DNA of 32,936 nt from Prevotella sp. (GCA_017460765.1 JAFUAK010000034.1:1-32936); one strand, 5' to 3'. Shown: positions 1-9,321, numbered from the stretch's first letter. A program made the numbers and translations. Notes: a model not told the origin generated them from the sequence alone.

Positions 1-1235
1 ATTTCCTTGCTGACATCCTTCACCGCCAAGACGATATAGCGTACGCGTCCACCTTCCGACTCGGCTATGGCGTGTCCTTGCAGGTGGAGCCACTTGTCGG
101 CATCCTTCCACGTAGTCTTTACGGCCTGCTGCGAGATGTCGCCGCTGATCATCTTCTTGATATTCTGCCGGAACTGTTCTCGTTCGGTGGTGTGGATTCT
201 TTCAATGAATTTGTCCAGGGTGAGCCCGCCGGAAGGGAGCAGACTGCCGAATATATTTCGTATACTGGTGGTATTCACGTCGTATTCTGTCACATAAAAG
301 TTACCCATGTTCAGTGCCTGAGCCATCATCTGGTTGATTTCCTTCGACCTGTGGACGGCAGCCTTCACACGTGAACGGATGAGTTGGCTGAGCAGCAAGA
401 TGATGACGGTGGCTATGATGATGCCAATGAGGATGATCAGGGCCACGGGTGATGTGTCGTTGTGGACCAGTTCGGGGTGGAACCACTTATCGTAGATCTT
501 ACTCAGGTCGCCTGACTGTTCCATACGGGCATACTCGTCGTCAATGGCATCCAGCAATTCTTTGTCATAGCCCACGATATGTATTTCGCCATCAGGGATG
601 TCGATTTCGTCGAGTACAATGTCATTCAGTGCCAGTTCGCGGATATTCCATTTCAGTTGTGCCTCACCCCAAATGAAATAATCGTGCCGCTTCTGGGCGA
701 TATTTGTCAGTGCTTCTCTTGGAGACATATACTCATAGGGTGTCCGGATGTCCCGCTCTTCTACGATACGCTTGGCAGCATAGTCATCGCTCTTGAGGAG
801 AAGGGTGTCGTTCTCAGTCAGTTGGTCGATTTTCAGGAGCCGCTTATCACCTTTACGCATAGCCACCTTGACATGGTAGAAGTCAATGGCGTTGCGAGAG
901 ATGATGTAAGGACGTCCACGGTATCTGTAGGTGGGGTCAATGATCAGGTCTGCCTCGCGCCGCTCGAAGGTACGTCTGACCTGCTCAGCCTCTGTCATGA
1001 TCAGTTTGTATTTGATCTTCAGCCTTTGCAGGATAGTGCTCAACAGTTGTACGTCATAGCCGTCGGGCTCACCTCTGTTGTTATTGAACTCGTAGGGCGG
1101 CATGTCCCAGTCGTAGGCAATGATAAGCGGGTGGTCGGCATTATAGGATTGCTCCAGTTGGGCATTAACTGGAAGTGCACTACAGAAGACCAGCAGTGCA
1201 GTTACAGCGGATGTTGTGAGTATTCTTTTCGTCAT
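1..1235 (-). CDS. Sensor histidine kinase with periplasmic solute-binding domain (HkD), 3' end outside window
   Basis: Last gene seen of a four-kinase operon; the C-terminal part lies beyond the left edge, so 411 residues are visible. An open frame without stops runs from ATG 1235 to position 1. Residues 1-25 form a signal peptide ending VNA before Gln26. Residues about 30-250 resemble a family 3 solute-binding domain (DHPLIIAYDWDMPPYEF, GEPDGYDVQLL), the fold used for polar amino acids and similar small ligands. A transmembrane segment follows at about 263-285 (VALIILIGIIIATVIILLL), then a cytoplasmic region with the start of a PAS-like domain. The H-box and ATPase domain are not visible, so kinase competence cannot be judged. 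The layout matches HkC, which ends 6 nt upstream. The ligand is unknown. It is called a kinase by analogy with its neighbours, but the binding domain and membrane anchor are clear. Confidence 0.85.
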   Translation of the reverse strand, partial: MTKRILTTSAVTALLVFCSALPVNAQLEQSYNADHPLIIAYDWDMPPYEFNNNRGEPDGYDVQLLSTILQRLKIKYKLIMTEAEQVRRTFERREADLIIDPTYRYRGRPYIISRNAIDFYHVKVAMRKGDKRLLKIDQLTENDTLLLKSDDYAAKRIVEERDIRTPYEYMSPREALTNIAQKRHDYFIWGEAQLKWNIRELALNDIVLDEIDIPDGEIHIVGYDKELLDAIDDEYARMEQSGDLSKIYDKWFHPELVHNDTSPVALIILIGIIIATVIILLLSQLIRSRVKAAVHRSKEINQMMAQALNMGNFYVTEYDVNTTSIRNIFGSLLPSGGLTLDKFIERIHTTEREQFRQNIKKMISGDISQQAVKTTWKDADKWLHLQGHAIAESEGGRVRYIVLAVKDVSKE

Positions 1236-1241
1236 GATTTC

Positions 1242-4019
1242 CTATATTCTTTCAATCTCGGTGGCCTTGCAGGGGATGGAGAACCATACGGTAGTCCCTT
1301 CACCCTCCTTTGACTTCAGGTGAATGCTGCCACCCATGTGTCGTGTCAACTCGCGGCAGATGCTCAGACCAAGTCCGGCACCTTGGTTGGCGCCAGTGAC
1401 GAAGCGTTCGAAGATGTCCTTCTGAGCCTCTTCGGGGATGCCTTCGCCGGTATCTTCAATGGAGACGACAAGTTGGTCACCAATATAATCGTAGCGTGCC
1501 ATTACAGATCCTGTAGAGGTGTGTTGCACCGCATTCTCAATAATCTTCTCAATGATAATCGTCGTGTTGGAGTCATCGATGTCCACGATGAGTCGCTTGT
1601 ATGGACTCTTGACGACATAGTTGACGCCAGGGAGTTTGCTATTGGCCCAGGCTGTATCGCAACGGGATTCGAAGGTCGTGGCAAAGTCAACGGGCTTGGG
1701 GGTAATGGTAATCATGCCGGCATCAAGTCGTGAGAGGAACAGGATGTCGTTGATGAGTCTGAGCAGTTTGGCAGAACTGGTCTTGATTTCATTGATGAAA
1801 ACGGCCTCGTCCTCTTCCGAATGTTCCATCTGGAAGAGTTCGGAGAATCCTACAACCGTATTGAGCGGTGTACGGATCTCATAACTCATATTCCTCAAGA
1901 AGGCGTTCTTGACCACTTCTACCTCTTGGGCACGAACAGTCTCCTTAGCCAGTTTCTCCTCGACAGCCTTCAGTTCGCTGATATCACGGCCCATGCCAAA
2001 ATACTCATGGATATTGCCTTCAGCATCGTGGATAGGTATGAGGTGGAACTGCAGATAGAGTGGTATGCCGGCCTTTTGCCTCAGCACCGTCTTGATCTCG
2101 GAGTGGATGGGCGTGGTCATCTGATTGTCCATATTGTGGAAGATCTGCAGTACTTTCCTCTTCGACTGGTCGTCGGAGAGCGACACGGCCCTTGTCTGAG
2201 TGAGCACGTATTCTTCCAGGTTGGCTTCCTTATAGATAATCAGCGTATGGTCGCTGAGCCGGTATCTCACGATTCGTATACCACCCACGCTCATTACGTA
2301 GTCGATATTACTGATATAGTTGGCGACCTCATTATTTGCCTCCTGTAGTTGGACGATGTTCTTCTGTCGCTGATGATATGTCTCGGCCACCTCTGTCACG
2401 TTGCGCCCGGTGCCATAGATTCCCAGCAGTTTCCTGTTCTCATCGTGGATTGGAATAAGTTGCAGTTCGTAGTAGGTCTTATGGCTCGTCAGTTTTTCAG
2501 AGAACTGTCGGGCAGGGTTGCCTGCGATGTGGGTAGCATAGAAATAGTCGAGGCTGTTCACGTCCAGGTCACTGATGTCAGTGATTTCCGCTACGGTCAT
2601 TTTCTTTTCCACAATCTCCTTGCGTGACATCTTGAAACCTTGGCTGGCCTTGTCGTTGACATCATAGAGAATGCCGTTCTCGTCGAAGTACATCATATCC
2701 ACCATGGCGCTTTCGAAGATGGCGCGATAGCGCAGCATGGTCTCTTGGATCTTCTTTTGCCTCAGGGCCTCCAGCGTCATGTCACTTCTGGAACAGATAA
2801 TGGTCGACGGGCGCCTGTCTTTGTCACGGCGGAGAACGGACAGTGTAATGGTGTAGTTGCGCTCTTCAGAGTCAGCGCTGTCGTATTCTCTGGCCTTGAT
2901 GTCAAGGGTGACAGTCTTGGTTTTGCCTTCGATCACCTGCTTGAGAGCATCGCTGAGTTTCCGGAATTCCTCAGGATCATAGCGGCGCGAGAATTCCAGG
3001 GAGGTGAACTCGCGTCCGGGCTTCCCGTTCTCTTCCATCCAGGTGAAGGTTTGTGTCGCAACATGATAGGTCCAGAAACTGACATGGCTGGTCTTCAGAA
3101 TCAGCGAGAGCCGTTCGTTGCTCTTCCTGACGTCCTTGGTAGTCTTTTTCTCGCGATATTTAAAGAATGCATAGTAGCCGATGACGCAGAACGACACGAT
3201 TCCCAGTGCAGCGATGAGTTTCCATATCCAGTTAGGTATGCCGCTATCCTTGCGCTCGGGGTAGAACCACTTGTTCTGGATGGGCTGGAGTTGCTTGTTG
3301 GACTTCAGCACGGTGAATACGCTGTCGATCTGGGCGAGCAGGCGCTGGTCCTTCGACATGAACTTGTATTCACCATAGGGAATCTCTACCGGCGACAATT
3401 TCAGATTGGTAATCTGGTATTTGTTCAGCAGCCATTTCAGTGACATGGTGTTCCAGAGAATGATACCTTCTCCTTTCGTACTGACTTTCTGGACGGCTTC
3501 TTTCATGTCGCCTTCAGGTATCAGGTTCTTGTCCCAGCCATTGCGCTTGAACAGATTGTGGCTGAAACTACCGTCATGGACGATGACGGAATATTTCGTG
3601 ATATCAGAGAGGTTCTGGATGACTACGTTCTGATTGTTGGGGGCGACGATGCTGTGGGTGAACAACTGCACGGTATTCTTGCTGAAAGTGTAGTCTCCCT
3701 GTGTGAAGCCCGCATCCATTCTGAACATCAGGTCTGAGGCTCCGGAGGCCAGATCCTTCTGCGCTTCCAGTGTGGGCTTTAACTTGACGATGTATGGGAT
3801 GTCAAGTTCCTTGAAGATAAGTTTCAGCAGGTCGATGTTATAGCCGTCGGGCTCTCCGTTCTCATTCAGGAAGACATAGGGCCATAGGTCCCAGGCGTCT
3901 TCATACACCAGAGGGTGGTCCGTGGTATAGGTCACAGTGCTGTTGTCCTGAGCCCCGGCGTACTGCGGCATGAAAGCCAGCAGGCACGTGAGTATGGTGA
4001 GTGTTATTGATTTCTTCAT
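1242..4019 (-). CDS. PAS sensor histidine kinase-like protein with periplasmic binding domain and His-to-Tyr H-box (HkC)
   Basis: A 925-residue membrane sensor. A signal peptide (1-23, AGA before Gln) is followed by a family 3 solute-binding domain (about 30-255, GEPDGYNIDLL), a transmembrane helix at about 263-285 and three PAS-like regions (about 300-415, 425-545, 560-690). The dimerisation domain (about 700-770) and HATPase_c domain (about 805-918) follow. The H-box reads FLRNMSYEIRTPLN: Tyr713 (codon at 1881-1883) sits where the phosphorylated His belongs. The ATP-binding boxes look intact: N829 in IIENA, D856 in DTGEGI, and GLGLSI at 882-887. There is no receiver domain. The protein could bind ATP and perhaps phosphorylate a partner, but it should not autophosphorylate in the usual way. 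It starts 3 nt after the HkB stop and ends 6 nt before HkD. The catalytic reading is inference from motifs. Confidence 0.9.
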   Translation of the reverse strand: MKKSITLTILTCLLAFMPQYAGAQDNSTVTYTTDHPLVYEDAWDLWPYVFLNENGEPDGYNIDLLKLIFKELDIPYIVKLKPTLEAQKDLASGASDLMFRMDAGFTQGDYTFSKNTVQLFTHSIVAPNNQNVVIQNLSDITKYSVIVHDGSFSHNLFKRNGWDKNLIPEGDMKEAVQKVSTKGEGIILWNTMSLKWLLNKYQITNLKLSPVEIPYGEYKFMSKDQRLLAQIDSVFTVLKSNKQLQPIQNKWFYPERKDSGIPNWIWKLIAALGIVSFCVIGYYAFFKYREKKTTKDVRKSNERLSLILKTSHVSFWTYHVATQTFTWMEENGKPGREFTSLEFSRRYDPEEFRKLSDALKQVIEGKTKTVTLDIKAREYDSADSEERNYTITLSVLRRDKDRRPSTIICSRSDMTLEALRQKKIQETMLRYRAIFESAMVDMMYFDENGILYDVNDKASQGFKMSRKEIVEKKMTVAEITDISDLDVNSLDYFYATHIAGNPARQFSEKLTSHKTYYELQLIPIHDENRKLLGIYGTGRNVTEVAETYHQRQKNIVQLQEANNEVANYISNIDYVMSVGGIRIVRYRLSDHTLIIYKEANLEEYVLTQTRAVSLSDDQSKRKVLQIFHNMDNQMTTPIHSEIKTVLRQKAGIPLYLQFHLIPIHDAEGNIHEYFGMGRDISELKAVEEKLAKETVRAQEVEVVKNAFLRNMSYEIRTPLNTVVGFSELFQMEHSEEDEAVFINEIKTSSAKLLRLINDILFLSRLDAGMITITPKPVDFATTFESRCDTAWANSKLPGVNYVVKSPYKRLIVDIDDSNTTIIIEKIIENAVQHTSTGSVMARYDYIGDQLVVSIEDTGEGIPEEAQKDIFERFVTGANQGAGLGLSICRELTRHMGGSIHLKSKEGEGTTVWFSIPCKATEIERI

Positions 4020-4022
4020 AAG

Positions 4023-6080
4023 TCAACTGTTCATTTCTGGTTCTGATACCGTCTCAGTTCTCTGGCAGGGAATCCACGCCCAGAAGGTAGAGCCCTTGCC
4101 CGTGCCTTCTGACTTGACACCTATCTTTCCGCCGCACTTCTCTATGATGGCCTTTGAGATGTTCAGGCCGAGACCGGTTCCCTGTACGTAATCGTTGAGT
4201 TTGACGAAGCGCTCGAAGATCTTCGCCTGGTCTTCCTTGGGTATTCCGCTGCCTGTGTCCTCACAGTACAGATAGAGTTCCCCGCCGTTGGCCTCCCGGT
4301 ATTCGTAGCCCACCTTGATGTGTCCCTGCTGTGTGTATTTCACGGCATTGGTAACGAAATTGGTGAGCACCTGCATGATACGTTCCTTGTCGAGGACGGT
4401 TCTGAAGGTGGTGTAGGGATTGTCAGCGATGAACTCCACACCGGGCATCTGCACACGCTGGGCCAGTGACTTGCAGATGTCGTTGAAGTCGCTTGCAAAG
4501 TCGGTCTCTGTGGCCTGTATCTTGATCGATCCGCTTTCCAGGTCGGAGACGGCGAGGATATCGTTGATAAGTCGCAGGAGCATGTCGCAATTGTTCATGA
4601 TCACACGGATAATCTCCTTCTTTTCCTCGTCAGTCTGTAACATGGGGAGTACATCCGAGAAGCCCACTATGGCATTCAGCGGGGTGCGGATCTCGTGAGT
4701 CATGTTGGCCATGAATACACTCTTTCTCCTGCCGGAGTCATTGGCACGCTCCGTCTCCTGCTTAAGTTGCTCTTGTTTCTCGATAAGCGGCGTTACGTTG
4801 CGGATAACGCCATAGGTGCCTGTCAACTTGCCGTCCTCATCGAAGGATGGTACGCTGTCGATAAAGTTCCACTGCAGTTCCTTTCCCTCATGGAAGAAGG
4901 GATGCATGTGGGTGAGGTCAGTTCTCGGGACGTTGAAAAAGTTCTCAAAGTCAGCCAGACCGGAACGGAACGGGCTGTCCACGAAGTGGTTCATCAGTTC
5001 TTCAAAGTCCATCTGCTTTTCCGGGGCGCTCATACTCTTATAGAAAGTACAGGTCTTGTCTATGTATGAGGTACGGAAGAAGCGCATGTCGCACATATCC
5101 ATCAGGTATTGCAGTTCCGTCTCATACTGCATGATTTCCTCATTCGTCCGACGGATATTCTCGTCGTTTTCCTTGTTCTTGAGATACAGTTCCCGTTCCT
5201 GGGTGATGTCTCGGATGGAGAAGGTGATGTAGACCAGTGTGCCTTCTGCATCGAACAGAGGGTGTACGCGCATCTCCGTGTAGCAGTTCACACCGCGTTC
5301 GATGATGACGCTTTTCGTGCAGAAGAAGAGTTCCTCGATGTGGCGGTTGTTGAGGATCTCACGGAAGGTGGGCATGTCGTAGATGGCATTGCCGTAATAG
5401 AACGGGTCGTCTTCCGACTGGAACTTCAGGATTTCCTGCATCTTCTTATTGGCATTGATCAGCATGCCGTCCTTATCGTAGAAGGCCAGGCCTGCAATGC
5501 CCTGCTCGAAGATCATGCGGTATTTGTCCATCAGTTGGTTCTCGGCCTGTTCCTGCTCTATCTGATCTGTCTTGTCCGTCAGTGTGCAGTAGATGCTGGT
5601 AGGCCTCTTCTGGTTTTCCTTGCGGAATTCGGCTACGCCCTTGTCCTGCATATAGCGCCAGTATCCCAGGTGCCTCTCCTTGCTGATGTCCCAGCGGAAG
5701 GTGCATTCGGCCGTCTTGGCCCCGCCAATGAGTTTCCTGAGGAATTCTGTATAGAGATGTCTGTCTTCAGGATGGATGAACTTCAGGCTCTCTTCGTAAC
5801 TGGTTCCTTCTTCCGGCAGGAAGTCGCCGTGCAGGTTATAGCCCATGCGGTTCTGCATGGAGAGCCTGAGCACATAGTTACCGCTGATGTTAAGGGTATG
5901 CTGCAGGACGGTGGAGAGGTCCTGTATCTTTTCTGTATTCTTCCTGATGCGGAGGATGCTGATGCGGTTCAGTGCCCAACTGATGATGAAGACGATGAGC
6001 ACGGCCAGTACCATGAGCACCGAGACACCCTGTATCCCCGTCTGGTCATTGTCAGTGAATATGTATAGTAGTATGTTCAT
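4023..6080 (-). CDS. PAS sensor histidine kinase, catalytically complete by motifs (HkB)
   Basis: A 685-residue kinase and the only complete member of the cluster with all canonical residues. A short N-terminus leads into one transmembrane helix (about 17-37) with no sizeable periplasmic domain. PAS-like regions follow at about 60-170, 180-300 and 325-435, then the H-box MANMTHEIRTPLN with His462 (codon 4695-4697). ATP-binding boxes are N578 in VTNAVKYT, D608 in EDTGSGI and GTGLGLNI at 634-641. It would autophosphorylate and pass phosphate to an unidentified response regulator; none is encoded in the window. Without its own ligand domain it may take input from the solute-binding members HkC and HkD through heteromers, which is inference. 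The sequence AAAGGAG lies directly against the ATG with no spacer, and no other start is available upstream before the stop at 6093-6095. It starts 12 nt after the HkA stop. Confidence 0.92.
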   Translation of the reverse strand: MNILLYIFTDNDQTGIQGVSVLMVLAVLIVFIISWALNRISILRIRKNTEKIQDLSTVLQHTLNISGNYVLRLSMQNRMGYNLHGDFLPEEGTSYEESLKFIHPEDRHLYTEFLRKLIGGAKTAECTFRWDISKERHLGYWRYMQDKGVAEFRKENQKRPTSIYCTLTDKTDQIEQEQAENQLMDKYRMIFEQGIAGLAFYDKDGMLINANKKMQEILKFQSEDDPFYYGNAIYDMPTFREILNNRHIEELFFCTKSVIIERGVNCYTEMRVHPLFDAEGTLVYITFSIRDITQERELYLKNKENDENIRRTNEEIMQYETELQYLMDMCDMRFFRTSYIDKTCTFYKSMSAPEKQMDFEELMNHFVDSPFRSGLADFENFFNVPRTDLTHMHPFFHEGKELQWNFIDSVPSFDEDGKLTGTYGVIRNVTPLIEKQEQLKQETERANDSGRRKSVFMANMTHEIRTPLNAIVGFSDVLPMLQTDEEKKEIIRVIMNNCDMLLRLINDILAVSDLESGSIKIQATETDFASDFNDICKSLAQRVQMPGVEFIADNPYTTFRTVLDKERIMQVLTNFVTNAVKYTQQGHIKVGYEYREANGGELYLYCEDTGSGIPKEDQAKIFERFVKLNDYVQGTGLGLNISKAIIEKCGGKIGVKSEGTGKGSTFWAWIPCQRTETVSEPEMNS

Positions 6081-6092
6081 CTCCTTTGGTGA

Positions 6093-8234
6093 TTATGCGA
6101 TAACTTCGGATTTCCTTTCATAATTGATCAGTTCACAGGGAATGCTCACATAGAAGGCCGTGCCCTTGCCGAGTTCTGACTGGAGTTCAATGGTTCCACC
6201 CATCTGCTCGATGAGTTCCTTCACGATGGGCAGGTCGAGGCCGGTTCCCCGTTGCCCTCCGTATTCGTCGCGCACAAAGCGGTTGAAGGCTTTGGCCTGG
6301 GCTTCCTGGGAGAGTCCTCTGCCAGTCTCTTCAATGGTGATCATCAGTTCGCCGTGGTGGTATTCGTATTTGGCGCGCACGAGGCCTTCTTGTATCTCAT
6401 AGGTCGTATAGGTGCAAAGCCGTTGGATGACCATACCCAGGTTCTGCTGGTCAATCACCACCTCCAGACGGGAATATGGGTTCTCTATGACGGTCTTTAC
6501 ACTGGGGCCGAGTGCACTCCACCCCATGTAGCACCAGCCGTCGAACAGGGTGGCAAAGTCATAGGTCTGCAGGTTGAACTCGATCATGTGTGCATCCAGA
6601 CGTGAGATGAACAGGATGTCGTTGATCAGGCTCAGCAGGATGTTGGTGTTGCTCTTGATCTCCTCTGCAAAGACGGGCTCGTCTTCAGGACTATGCTCGC
6701 CGTTATAGAGTTCTGCAAATCCCACGACGGCATTCAGGGGCGTGCGCAACTCATAACTCATGTTCAGCAGGAACGAACTCTTCAGTTGCTCTGTCTCCTG
6801 GGCCTTGGCTGTCTCTTCCAGCAACTGCTGCTCTGTATAGGTCATCTCTGTCTCGTTGCGGCACATGCCGAAGTAGTGGACTACCTCGCCGTCCTTATCC
6901 AGCACCGGGATGATGTGGAAATTCAGATAGACGCTTCTGCCCGTCTTGTCGCGCATGATGGTGCGCAAGGTGGCTTCGAACGGTTCCTTCCGCCTGCGGT
7001 CCATCCTGCGGAACAGACCCCTGGCACGGAGCCGCTCTTCCTCTTTGATGAGTGAGATGGCCTTGAGTTGTGTCAGGCGGTACTGGGCGCTGTTCAGGTC
7101 GCTGTAGATCTCCAGTTCATGGGTGACGGGGTCGTAGTTCATCAGGCGCACGTCACTGACCTTCAGCGAGTAGTTGATGTTGTTGATGTAGGACTGGACG
7201 TCCTTGGTCGTCTTGTTGAGCAGCAGGCTGGCTTGTCGCTGACGCTGATTCGACTCCACCATTTCCGTGATGTTGCGGCCCGCAGTGACAATGCCCTGCA
7301 GGTTTCCCCGGTCATCGTGAATGGTGCTGACGTCCGCCTCATAATACATCTTTCCGCCGACCTTGATTTCAGGCACTCTTTCGTCTTCCCGTTTCACTTG
7401 GTCGATGTCGGTGTAGGAAGACAGCATGAAATCGTCCAGATGCCGGAGGTCGAGGTGGCGGTAGGCGGGGATGTCGGTAATCCTGACTTTCCGTTTCAGG
7501 AGCGCGTCACGGTCGGAAACCTTGAAGGTTTCGCAGGCCTTGTCATTGATGTCCACCAGATAGCCGTCTGCGTCATAGTAGATCATGTCCACCTGTGAGG
7601 TGTTGAACACCGTCTGGTAGCGCATCATCAGCCGTCGCGACTTCTCCATCTGCTCTCTCTCGTCCGTGATGTCCTGCTGGATGCCCAACAGCACGGAAGG
7701 CTCCCCCTTCTTGTTACGGCGGAGAATGGAGATGTTGGTCTCATAGATACGCTGTATCTCTCCTTCTGCCTTAGGCTTGCTGCTCTTGATGTATGCCGAT
7801 GCCGACAGTTCCCTGCCTTCCTCCACCGAGTTGATGGCCTTGAGCAGTTCCTGGAAGTCGTCGCGGTCGTAGAACCTGGAAAATTCAAACGATGTGAATC
7901 TCACCTCCTTCATGTCTTCGACAGAGAATTGCGAGAACAATTCCTTCGTCACGTCGTAGGTCCATGTCTGTGTCTTGTTCGAATCAATGATCATCGACAA
8001 CTGGGCATTCAGTCTGTCCGACTGTCTTCTGGCCTCCTTTTCACGGTAGTAGTAGACGCGGTTGTAGAAAAGCATGACAAAGATAGTAATCAGCAACCCT
8101 GCCACCAGATATCCCAGGATATGATGGATATCGAGGATTGTATCCATGTTCTCCTTCTGGGCATGTGCGGCAATAGTTCCTAATAACAGAATGCCAAGTG
8201 TGCAGGTCCTTTTTATAGATAGGTTCGTGCGCAT
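6093..8234 (-). CDS. PAS sensor pseudokinase, first gene of the kinase operon (HkA)
   Basis: A 713-residue sensor of the same build: signal peptide (1-25, AHA before Gln), a stretch of about 14 exported residues, a transmembrane helix (about 40-57), three PAS-like regions (about 85-195, 205-330, 345-465), a dimerisation domain and an HATPase_c-like domain. All key kinase positions are altered. The H-box reads FLLNMSYELRTPLN with Tyr494 for His. The N-box Asn is replaced (Tyr609, in LCTYTTYE). The G1 box reads EETGRGL, with Glu636 for Asp. The G2 box reads GTGLDLPI, with Asp667 for Gly. It is very probably a pseudokinase, yet the frame is intact over its full length, so it is likely kept for a regulatory or scaffolding role. 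ATG 8234 is preferred to a longer frame from TTG 8267, because that codon lies inside the promoter -7 element and the ATG gives a clean signal peptide. Confidence 0.88.
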   Translation of the reverse strand: MRTNLSIKRTCTLGILLLGTIAAHAQKENMDTILDIHHILGYLVAGLLITIFVMLFYNRVYYYREKEARRQSDRLNAQLSMIIDSNKTQTWTYDVTKELFSQFSVEDMKEVRFTSFEFSRFYDRDDFQELLKAINSVEEGRELSASAYIKSSKPKAEGEIQRIYETNISILRRNKKGEPSVLLGIQQDITDEREQMEKSRRLMMRYQTVFNTSQVDMIYYDADGYLVDINDKACETFKVSDRDALLKRKVRITDIPAYRHLDLRHLDDFMLSSYTDIDQVKREDERVPEIKVGGKMYYEADVSTIHDDRGNLQGIVTAGRNITEMVESNQRQRQASLLLNKTTKDVQSYINNINYSLKVSDVRLMNYDPVTHELEIYSDLNSAQYRLTQLKAISLIKEEERLRARGLFRRMDRRRKEPFEATLRTIMRDKTGRSVYLNFHIIPVLDKDGEVVHYFGMCRNETEMTYTEQQLLEETAKAQETEQLKSSFLLNMSYELRTPLNAVVGFAELYNGEHSPEDEPVFAEEIKSNTNILLSLINDILFISRLDAHMIEFNLQTYDFATLFDGWCYMGWSALGPSVKTVIENPYSRLEVVIDQQNLGMVIQRLCTYTTYEIQEGLVRAKYEYHHGELMITIEETGRGLSQEAQAKAFNRFVRDEYGGQRGTGLDLPIVKELIEQMGGTIELQSELGKGTAFYVSIPCELINYERKSEVIA

Positions 8235-8264
8235 ATAAGGTTTTAGTCTTGGAGTAAACAACCG

Positions 8265-8295
8265 CAAAGATAATGCTTTCCGTTCAAACTACAAA
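8265..8295 (-). promoter_or_regulatory. Bacteroidota-type promoter of the four-kinase operon
   Basis: Read on the minus strand, TTTG (8292-8295) is followed after 19 nt by TATCTTTG (8265-8272). This matches the known -33/-7 consensus of the Bacteroidota primary sigma factor. Transcription would start near 8258, giving a leader of about 24 nt before ATG 8234. It lies just downstream of the cysK terminator, so the kinases appear to have their own transcript. Confidence 0.8.
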
Positions 8296-8310
8296 ATATT
8301 TGGACGAAAA

Positions 8311-8349
8311 AATACGCAAATTGCCGTTCTGAACAGCAATTTGCGTATT
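8311..8349 (-). terminator. Rho-independent terminator of cysK
   Basis: Perfect 14-bp inverted repeat (8311-8324 with 8336-8349, 11-nt loop). On the minus strand it is followed by a run of T over 8307-8312. It starts about 20 nt after the cysK stop and separates cysK from the kinase promoter. Confidence 0.85.
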
Positions 8350-8369
8350 AAAATGCGTATGGGAATCGT

Positions 8370-9317
8370 TTAAAGCGGGTATTCCTCAAAGGCATAGAGC
8401 ACGGTGGAGAGGTAGCGCTCACCCGTGTCGGGCAGCAGGGCCACGATGGTCTTTCCCTTGTTTTCCGGGCGCTTGGCAATCTCAGAGGCGGCATAGGCGG
8501 CAGCACCTGAAGAGATACCTACCAGCAGACCGTCGTGTTTGGCCAGTTCGCGACCTGCGCGGATGGCATCGTCGTTCTCCACGTCGAACACCTCGTCGAC
8601 CAGCGTGCCGTTATAGGTCTTGGGCACGAAGCCTGCGCCGATACCCTGAATCTTGTGGGGGCCGCTCTGTCCGCCGTTCAGCACGGGAGAGGACTTGGGC
8701 TCTACGGCGATGACCTTCACGTTCGGGTTCTTCTCCTTCAGGTATTTGGCAACACCGGAGATCGTACCACCCGTACCTACGCCGGCAACGAAGATGTCGA
8801 TCTTGCCGTCCGTCTGATCCCAAACCTCAGGACCTGTTGTGGCATAGTGCTTGGCGGGGTTGGCGCCGTTCTCGAACTGCTGCAGGATGATGCTTCCGGG
8901 GATGCTGTCGCGCAGGGCCTCGGCAGCCTTGATGGCACCAGGCATACCGTCCTTGCCGCTGGTCAGACGAACCTCTGCACCGTAGGCCTTCACCAGGTTG
9001 CGACGCTCCACACTCATCGTCTCAGGCATCGTCAGGATCAGTTTGTAGCCCTTCACGGCACTGACGAGTGCGAGACCTACGCCCGTGTTACCGCTTGTCG
9101 GCTCGATAATCGTGGCACCGGGCTTCAGCAGCCCTTTCTTCTCGGCGTCTTCAATCATCGCCAGGGCGATACGGTCCTTGACACTGCCACCGGGGTTAAA
9201 GAATTCCACTTTGGCGATAATCGGGGTCTCCAGACCCTTAGCCTTTGAATACTTGCTGAGTTCCAGCAGAGGGGTGTTACCGATTAGTTCGGTCAACTGT
9301 TTTGCAATCTTAGCCAT
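8370..9317 (-). CDS. cysK: Cysteine synthase (O-acetylserine sulfhydrylase)
   Basis: A 315-residue PLP enzyme of fold type II that makes cysteine from O-acetylserine and sulfide in the cytoplasm. The N-terminus has the substrate loop IGNTPLLEL. The PLP lysine is K47 in GGSVKDRIA, the Asn loop is [10 protein letters not shown] (74-83), and the phosphate-binding glycine loop is [10 protein letters not shown] at about 175-184. A C-terminal Ser motif reads GISSGAA. Length and motifs are typical of the CysK/CysM family; CysK is favoured by overall resemblance, and CysM or a cystathionine-synthase role cannot be fully excluded. It has its own promoter (9367-9398) and terminator (8311-8349), so it looks monocistronic. 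The leader holds four copies of an AT-rich heptamer directly in front of the ATG, and a 6-6-6 dyad (9420-9437) lies upstream of the promoter. Confidence 0.95.
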   Translation of the reverse strand: MAKIAKQLTELIGNTPLLELSKYSKAKGLETPIIAKVEFFNPGGSVKDRIALAMIEDAEKKGLLKPGATIIEPTSGNTGVGLALVSAVKGYKLILTMPETMSVERRNLVKAYGAEVRLTSGKDGMPGAIKAAEALRDSIPGSIILQQFENGANPAKHYATTGPEVWDQTDGKIDIFVAGVGTGGTISGVAKYLKEKNPNVKVIAVEPKSSPVLNGGQSGPHKIQGIGAGFVPKTYNGTLVDEVFDVENDDAIRAGRELAKHDGLLVGISSGAAAYAASEIAKRPENKGKTIVALLPDTGERYLSTVLYAFEEYPL

Positions 9318-9321
9318 AATC

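Noticed and set aside
579..1313. 244-codon plus-strand frame at the left edge
   Set aside because: It is antisense to the sensor kinase gene 1-1235, whose minus-strand frame shows a signal peptide, binding domain and membrane helix.
8235..8267. TTG start at 8267 for the first kinase
   Set aside because: The codon lies in the TATCTTTG promoter box and would put extra residues ahead of the signal peptide.
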